Positions 59,388 through 64,000 of a DNA stretch of 64,000 bases are shown here, piece by piece. Under the pieces are notes generated by a model. It was given only the letters and a program-made list of their open reading frames with translations. It was not told the DNA's origin and made no database searches. Location: contig DBIN01000008.1 of the NCBI GenBank assembly GCA_002296655.1, forward strand, positions 1 to 64,000, written 5' to 3'. Positions within the stretch are counted from its first letter, which is position 1. The number at the start of each line of letters is the position of its first letter. A program made the position numbers and the translations under genes. The stretch comes from Acinetobacter sp. UBA801. GTDB lineage: Bacteria; Pseudomonadota; Gammaproteobacteria; Pseudomonadales; Moraxellaceae.

Positions 59388-60152
59388 ATGCCCTTTACCT
59401 TATCTCATGCAGTACTTGCCCCACCACTCGCCAAGCTTTCAGGACAACGGCTACCTATTGCTGCACTTGCAATTGGCTGTATGTTGCCAGATTTACATCG
59501 CTTGTTTACCCTACGCCAAGACCCAACGCCACATTTATGGTCAGCATTGCTGTATCCAAATTTATTATTGGGTCTTGTGTTTTGTGCGCTGTGGTATTTG
59601 CTCTATCGCCCTGCATTGTATCGCTTTATGGGTGTGTATCACCCTTTAAATCTAAACACGATAAAATCTGTACTAGGCTTTATAGGCGGCATGATTCTCG
59701 CCTTACTGATTGGCAATGCCACGCATTTAATTTGGGATGGTTTAACCCATCACGACTTTCGTAGTTTTGCCTTTCAGGATTTTTTAGCACAGTCGGTAGA
59801 ATGGGGAACCCAGACTTATCCGATGCACCGCATCTTACAAATTGGTAGCTCTATTTTAGCCCTGCCTTTTTTGTTGTGGATGAGCCTGCATTATTATAAG
59901 AAGCATCGGCAAATCAGACCTGTAAGCATCAAAGTTCGGGGCTATGCAGTTGGTCTTATTACACTGTCTGTCGCTTTGGGCTGTTTCTCGCTTTGGGATT
60001 ATGCACGTTATATTCCCGATGCAACTTGGCAAACCGAACTGTATTATTTTACAGGACGTGCCATCAATGAGTTTAGTCAAGGCGCGTTACTCATGTTGAG
60101 TTTTGGCTGCCTGATATTTTTGTTTTTAGATTTTCAAGGACGCATGGAATAA
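59388..60152 (+). CDS. DUF4184 family membrane protein
   Basis: This 254-residue protein starts MPFTLSHAVLAPPLAKLSG, the signature start of DUF4184. It has five to six membrane helices, and conserved His/Asp residues (SHA, CMLPDLHRLF, THLIWDGLTHHDF). The fold class recalls membrane-bound metal-dependent hydrolases (YdjM/LexA-binding-inhibitor-like), but the function is unknown. It is divergent from znuD; the region between has the Zur box, so possible co-control by Zur is worth checking. Confidence 0.85.
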   Translation: MPFTLSHAVLAPPLAKLSGQRLPIAALAIGCMLPDLHRLFTLRQDPTPHLWSALLYPNLLLGLVFCALWYLLYRPALYRFMGVYHPLNLNTIKSVLGFIGGMILALLIGNATHLIWDGLTHHDFRSFAFQDFLAQSVEWGTQTYPMHRILQIGSSILALPFLLWMSLHYYKKHRQIRPVSIKVRGYAVGLITLSVALGCFSLWDYARYIPDATWQTELYYFTGRAINEFSQGALLMLSFGCLIFLFLDFQGRME

Positions 60153-60347
60153 ACGCTCTATCGCCCTACTTTTGCCTTCACGTGCCTACATTCTTCTGTT
60201 TCAAGCAGATTCCTGCTAAAAACCCACTGTTTTTGCGGCAAGTTCTTGTAGCCACATGCCCAAAGAGGCATAATCCTACCTTTGCTAAAGGCGGTGCGCT
60301 GTTTACGTATTCGCTTCCTTAACCCATATAGTTGGATTTTTAACGCT

Positions 60348-62132
60348 ATGATGCGAACTCATTATTGCGGTTCTTTAACCGAAGCTCAAATTGATCAAAC
60401 TGTTACCTTGTGTGGCTGGGTACACCGTCGTCGTGACCACGGTGGTGTGATCTTCCTAGATATGCGTGACCGTGATGGTCTTGTGCAAGTCGTGATCGAC
60501 CCAGACACTCCAGAAGCATTTGCAACTGCAGATAAAGCACGTTCAGAATTTGTATTAAAAATTACAGGTCGTGTACGTCGTCGCTATGCAGGCACAGAAA
60601 ATGCCAATATGGTCAGTGGACAAATTGAAGTTTTAGGCAAGGAAATTGAAGTTCTTGCAGCATCTGAAACGCCTCCGTTCCCATTAAACGATGAAAATAC
60701 CAACATTTCAGAAGAAATTCGTTTGAAATACCGTTTCTTGGACATCCGTCGTCCAGAAATGTTAGATCGCTTACGTTTCCGTTCTAAAGTCACCAACCTG
60801 ATTCGTAACTATTTAGACGATCATGGTTTCTTGGATGTTGAAACACCAATTTTGACACGTGCTACCCCAGAAGGCGCACGTGACTATTTAGTGCCAAGCC
60901 GCGTATCTAACGGTAGCTTCTACGCTCTACCACAATCGCCACAACTATTTAAACAATTGTTGATGGTGGGCGGTATTGACCGTTATTACCAAATCGCTAA
61001 ATGTTTCCGTGACGAAGATTTACGTGCAGACCGTCAGCCAGAATTTACTCAAATCGACATTGAAACATCGTTCATGAGTGACGATGACATTATGGATTTG
61101 ATGGAAGGCATGACCGTGAAGATGTTCGATGAGCTTCTAGGCGTGAAATTCGACAAATTCCAACGTATGCCATATTCAGAAGCGATGCGAGATTATGCAT
61201 CTGATAAGCCAGACTTGCGTATTCCACTGAAATTGGTAGATGTTGCTGACTTGATGCAAGACGTTGAGTTCAAAGTGTTTGCTGGTCCAGCGAAAGATCC
61301 AAAAGGTCGTATTGTCGCGCTTCGCGTTCCTGGCGCGGGTTCATTGCCACGTAGTGCAATTGATGAATACACTAAATATGTTGGCATCTATGGTGCGAAA
61401 GGTTTGGCGTATATTAAAGTCAATGAGCTTGAAAAAGGCATCGAAGGTTTACAGTCTCCAATCGTGAAATTTATTGAGCCAATCGTGCTTGATTTATTAA
61501 AACGTGTAGGCGCTGAAAATGGCGACATCGTATTTTTTGGTGCAGATAAAGCCAAAGTGGTAAACGATGCAATGGGCGCACTCCGTGTCAAAATCGGTCA
61601 CGATTTGAACCTTGCAACCTGCGAATGGGCACCGCTTTGGGTCGTTGATTTCCCAATGTTTGAAGAAACAGATGATGGTAAATGGACCTCTGTGCATCAC
61701 CCATTCACTTTGCCAAAATCAAGCGTTGAAGATGTGAAGAGCAACCCAGGTGAAGCTTTATCTGTTGCGTACGACATGGTGTTGAACGGTACTGAAATTG
61801 GTGGCGGCTCACTGCGTATTTATACTTTAGAAATGCAAAAAGCGATTTTTGAAGCTTTAGGTATTGAAGAAGAAGAAGCCGAAGAGAAATTCAGCTTCTT
61901 ACTAAATGCGTTACGTTATGGTGCGCCTCCGCACGGTGGTTTAGCATTTGGTTTAGACCGTTTGGTGATGTTGATGACAGGTGCATCGTCTATTCGTGAT
62001 GTCATTGCCTTCCCGAAAACCAAGACAGCTGAATGTCCATTGACTCAAGCACCTGCACCAGTTGAGGCGACTCAATTGCGTGATTTGGGTATTCGTTTAC
62101 GTGAAAAACCAAAAGCAGAATCTCAAGAATAA
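60348..62132 (+). CDS. aspS: Aspartate--tRNA ligase
   Basis: A 594-residue class IIb synthetase of the bacterial type. The OB-fold anticodon domain starts [17 protein letters not shown], then [14 protein letters not shown]. The core has [24 protein letters not shown], the [14 protein letters not shown] motif, [18 protein letters not shown] (motif 2) and [12 protein letters not shown] (motif 3), with the GAD insertion between. ATG 60348 is used, although its ribosome site is weak. In A. baumannii aspS borders the outer-core locus. Confidence 0.96.
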   Translation: MMRTHYCGSLTEAQIDQTVTLCGWVHRRRDHGGVIFLDMRDRDGLVQVVIDPDTPEAFATADKARSEFVLKITGRVRRRYAGTENANMVSGQIEVLGKEIEVLAASETPPFPLNDENTNISEEIRLKYRFLDIRRPEMLDRLRFRSKVTNLIRNYLDDHGFLDVETPILTRATPEGARDYLVPSRVSNGSFYALPQSPQLFKQLLMVGGIDRYYQIAKCFRDEDLRADRQPEFTQIDIETSFMSDDDIMDLMEGMTVKMFDELLGVKFDKFQRMPYSEAMRDYASDKPDLRIPLKLVDVADLMQDVEFKVFAGPAKDPKGRIVALRVPGAGSLPRSAIDEYTKYVGIYGAKGLAYIKVNELEKGIEGLQSPIVKFIEPIVLDLLKRVGAENGDIVFFGADKAKVVNDAMGALRVKIGHDLNLATCEWAPLWVVDFPMFEETDDGKWTSVHHPFTLPKSSVEDVKSNPGEALSVAYDMVLNGTEIGGGSLRIYTLEMQKAIFEALGIEEEEAEEKFSFLLNALRYGAPPHGGLAFGLDRLVMLMTGASSIRDVIAFPKTKTAECPLTQAPAPVEATQLRDLGIRLREKPKAESQE

Positions 62133-62149
62133 GTTTTGAGAATGTGAGA

Positions 62150-62178
62150 AGAACCCTGCAAATTTGCAGGGTTTTTTT
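62150..62178 (+). terminator. Intrinsic terminator after aspS
   Basis: AACCCTGCAAA / TTTGCAGGGTT stem followed by a T-run. Confidence 0.9.
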
Positions 62179-62247
62179 ATGAATTGAGATAAAGCCAAGC
62201 TAGTGGCATAATAGCGCTTCGTTTTGAATTTTAAGTTGAGCGTTACT

Positions 62248-62469
62248 ATGGCTATGCGTCCTGCAGTTCGTAATCGTGGCATTATGCTAATTGTATTTGC
62301 TGTCGCTCAATGGTTATTCATGCGTTATATTCTGGCCAATAACATGTTTGCCTTAGACACCAATGACCGTATTTTATATTTTAGCTTAAGTTCTATTGGC
62401 GGTGCATTTGTGATTTTTGTGGGGTTAATTTATATGGTCTTAAAAGGCAATGCCGACAAAGCCGAATAA
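62248..62469 (+). CDS. Small two-helix membrane protein
   Basis: A 73-residue protein, MAMRPAVRNRGIMLIVF, with two hydrophobic helices (about 12-31 and 43-65) and a charged C-terminus (KGNADKAE). I do not recognise a family. A decayed second copy lies at about 63.56-63.71 kb, beyond the acyltransferase, showing that this gene was once duplicated. It is not in an evident operon; aspS has its own terminator. Confidence 0.75.
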   Translation: MAMRPAVRNRGIMLIVFAVAQWLFMRYILANNMFALDTNDRILYFSLSSIGGAFVIFVGLIYMVLKGNADKAE

Positions 62470-62652
62470 CTCCCTTCTTTGCCACTGACTGGTGACATTC
62501 CTAAGTGGTTTTATCTTGTTTTATTTTGTGCTGAAAATATTTAACTCCTGATCTGTGATTTAGACATGGGGCAGCAGCATCCTTGCTGTAATAAAACTCT
62601 TTGCAGAATTTTCTTCTTATAACCAGTTTAGTTTTCAAAAAGTTACGCCATT

Positions 62653-63531
62653 ATGTATTTTTTCCTCAAAGTCATTTCCCGATTTCCGTTGTCTTTTTTA
62701 CAGCTTCTGGCATCCTGCATTGCAATTCTGCTGTGCTCCTTCAATTCCTCACTCAAACGAATTACTGGCATCAATTTAAAGCTGGCTTATCCAGAACTGG
62801 ATGAAACAGCCTACCAAGCTCTCATCAAGAAAAGCTTAAAAAGTCAATGCATGACGTATATAGAATCAATCAAATGTTGGGGTATGCCACCTGAATACCA
62901 CCTAAATAAGATCAAAAATATTTATGGAAAACAGCATCTTACAGAAGCCTCAGCCAATAAAAAAGGAGTTATAGTTGTGGTTGCACATTTGGGCTGTTGG
63001 GAGCTTTTAAATGCATGGCTAAATTTACATGCCGCCCCGATGATCATGTACAAGCCCTATAAGCATAAAGCGGTGGATCGCTTTATGCTAGAAGCGCGCC
63101 AGCGATTGAATGCCACGCTTGTCCCTACCGATGAAAATGGCGTGCGTGCCATCTTTAAACATCTGAAGCAAGGAGGATTAACGGTCATTTTACCAGATCA
63201 TCTTCCGAAAGCATCGGGAGGTATTTATTCAGAATTTTTTGGACAAAAGACCTTATCTACTACGCTGGTGTCAAAACTGGCCAGTAAGACCCAATGCAAT
63301 ATAGTGGGCCTCAGTTGTATTCGTGATGAAACATCAGGTTTTAATGTGTATTGCTCACCACTATCCGATCAGATTTTATCGAAAGATTTACAACTTTCAG
63401 TTGATAGCCTGAATCAAAACCTTGAAAGTATGATTAATGTTGCACCTGAGCAATATGTCTGGTCTTACAAGCGGTTTAGAAATGTTGAAGGGAATAAAAA
63501 TCTTTATACATCTCAGGCACTAGATAAATAG
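62653..63531 (+). CDS. LpxL/HtrB-family lipid A acyltransferase-like protein
   Basis: A 292-residue membrane-anchored acyltransferase. One N-terminal helix (about 13-30) is followed by the catalytic HX4E motif HLGCWE (about 112-117), VLPDHLPKASGG and YVWSYKRFRN, typical of late lipid A acyltransferases (LpxL/LpxM). It would add a secondary acyl chain to lipid A or a related glycolipid. The motif order is intact, although the gene is shorter than housekeeping LpxL. It is flanked by an intact and a decayed copy of the 73-residue gene. Confidence 0.88.
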   Translation: MYFFLKVISRFPLSFLQLLASCIAILLCSFNSSLKRITGINLKLAYPELDETAYQALIKKSLKSQCMTYIESIKCWGMPPEYHLNKIKNIYGKQHLTEASANKKGVIVVVAHLGCWELLNAWLNLHAAPMIMYKPYKHKAVDRFMLEARQRLNATLVPTDENGVRAIFKHLKQGGLTVILPDHLPKASGGIYSEFFGQKTLSTTLVSKLASKTQCNIVGLSCIRDETSGFNVYCSPLSDQILSKDLQLSVDSLNQNLESMINVAPEQYVWSYKRFRNVEGNKNLYTSQALDK

Positions 63532-63562
63532 CGATGCTATATTGCCATACACAACCATAGAA

Positions 63563-63712
63563 CCATGCTAATTTTTAGTCGCTCAGTGGTTATTTATGTA
63601 CTCTATACTTGCGAATAATATCTTTATAATCCAATACCCTATTAGTCTATTATTTCTTAAAGAGTATTTTAGGTGCACTGGTAATTTTATAGGATAGTTT
63701 ATATAGTGTTGA
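63563..63712 (+). pseudogene. Decayed duplicate of the 73-residue membrane-protein gene
   Basis: The stretch ATGCTAATTTTTAGTCGCTC then AGTGGTTATTTATG matches the start of helix 1 of the 62248-62469 gene (ATGCTAATTG, GTCGCTCAATGGTTATTCATG). Later parts also align: CGAATAATAT with CCAATAACAT, and GGTGCACTGGTAATTTTAT, then GATAGTTTATATAGTGTT, with GGTGCATTTGTGATTTTTGT, then GTTAATTTATATGGTCTT. Frames are broken by small gaps and stops. Order and spacing are preserved, so it is a real, degraded copy and not chance similarity. Confidence 0.75.
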
Positions 63713-63734
63713 ATAGGAATCTGGATAAATAATA

Positions 63735-64000
63735 ATGGCAAAATTAAAGATTTTAGTGCTTGGCAAACGAAATGGCATTCTCCAATGGTATGAAAATATA
63801 TTGGACTCAAATGATCAAAGCGCTGACTATGTAATTTCAGGCTTTGCTCTCAATCATAACAATACACTAGAACGTTTTTTAAAAAAAATTATTCCCAACA
63901 AAGACGTATACACAGCGAAATTACTAGAGAAAAAGTTATATTCATTTCAACCAGACTTAATTTTAATTGTCGATTTATTTTACTTCTCACCCTCTTTACT
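63735..64000 (+). CDS. Possible glycosyltransferase, N-terminal part (runs off the right edge)
   Basis: The open frame from ATG 63735 to the window end gives about 88 residues, beginning MAKLKILVLGKRNGILQWYEN. Later comes FQPDLILIVDLFYFSPSL. The Rossmann-like strand pattern (KILVLG, and DLILIVD about 75 residues later) suits the N-terminal half of a GT-B glycosyltransferase. Its position beyond aspS and the acyltransferase fits a surface-glycan locus. The product is otherwise unproven. Confidence 0.55.
   Translation, partial: MAKLKILVLGKRNGILQWYENILDSNDQSADYVISGFALNHNNTLERFLKKIIPNKDVYTAKLLEKKLYSFQPDLILIVDLFYFSPSL

Noticed and set aside
62720..63520. Acyltransferase as a possible housekeeping LpxL gene
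   Set aside because: Its surroundings (duplicated flank, position beside a glycan locus) fit an accessory acyltransferase better, though the family assignment stands.

Overview
The window looks like a chromosomal segment of an Acinetobacter species (Moraxellaceae). The base composition is moderately AT-rich. The gene neighbourhoods (rlmN-pilW-rodZ-ispG-hisS-yfgM-bamB; pcnB-folK-panB-panC-rapZ-npr-darP; ilvE-glnE; baeSR; an aspS-linked surface-glycan region) and the style of the proteins fit that genus. This is recognition from the sequence itself; no database search was run.

Layout. 1-0.8 kb: the tail of an IS30-type transposase and a frameshifted membrane/PH-like gene. 0.8-3.3 kb: thrS-infC, where infC uses the rare AUU start. 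3.3-4.3 kb: a graveyard of gene relics. 4.3-6 kb: an AMP-forming acyl-CoA synthetase. 6-13 kb: leftward genes for RNA, pantothenate and folate metabolism (pcnB, folK, panB, panC, rapZ, npr, darP), preceded by mazG-comEA, with a divergent SDR gene. 13.7-23.5 kb: der, the bamB-to-rlmN operon, ndk and iscX. 23.6-25.5 kb: a PAP2 phosphatase and a glycosyltransferase. 25.7-29.9 kb: a four-gene archaic (Csu-like) chaperone-usher pilus operon. 30.6-39.2 kb: ilvE, glnE, fabI, two DUF genes, trpB and trpF, all leftward. 39.4-42.2 kb: a cobalamin riboswitch, btuB and a PduO-type cobalamin adenosyltransferase. 42.4-46.1 kb: a glycerophosphodiesterase, a fatty-acid desaturase and selO. 46.1-49.5 kb: a MITE-like relic, baeR-baeS and a divergent repeat-containing lipoprotein. 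49.8-53.6 kb: two tandem acyl-CoA dehydrogenases. 53.7-57 kb: psiE, an RcnB-like protein, a hypothetical protein and a phospholipase-D-type synthase. 57.1-59.3 kb: a ZnuD-type zinc receptor with a perfect Zur box. 59.4-64 kb: a DUF4184 protein, aspS, a small membrane protein, an LpxL/HtrB-type acyltransferase and the start of a possible glycosyltransferase gene.

Most of the window is housekeeping with clear operons separated by intrinsic terminators. The accessory or evolving parts are the two ends, the relic region at 3.4-4.15 kb, the pilus operon and the aspS-proximal region. The most interesting unlabelled structure is a decayed second copy of the 73-residue membrane-protein gene at about 63.56-63.71 kb. 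Together with the intact copy at 62.25-62.47 kb it brackets the acyltransferase gene, which suggests a duplication or insertion junction at the edge of a lipooligosaccharide locus. I found no CRISPR array, rRNA, tRNA, prophage or recognised defence system.
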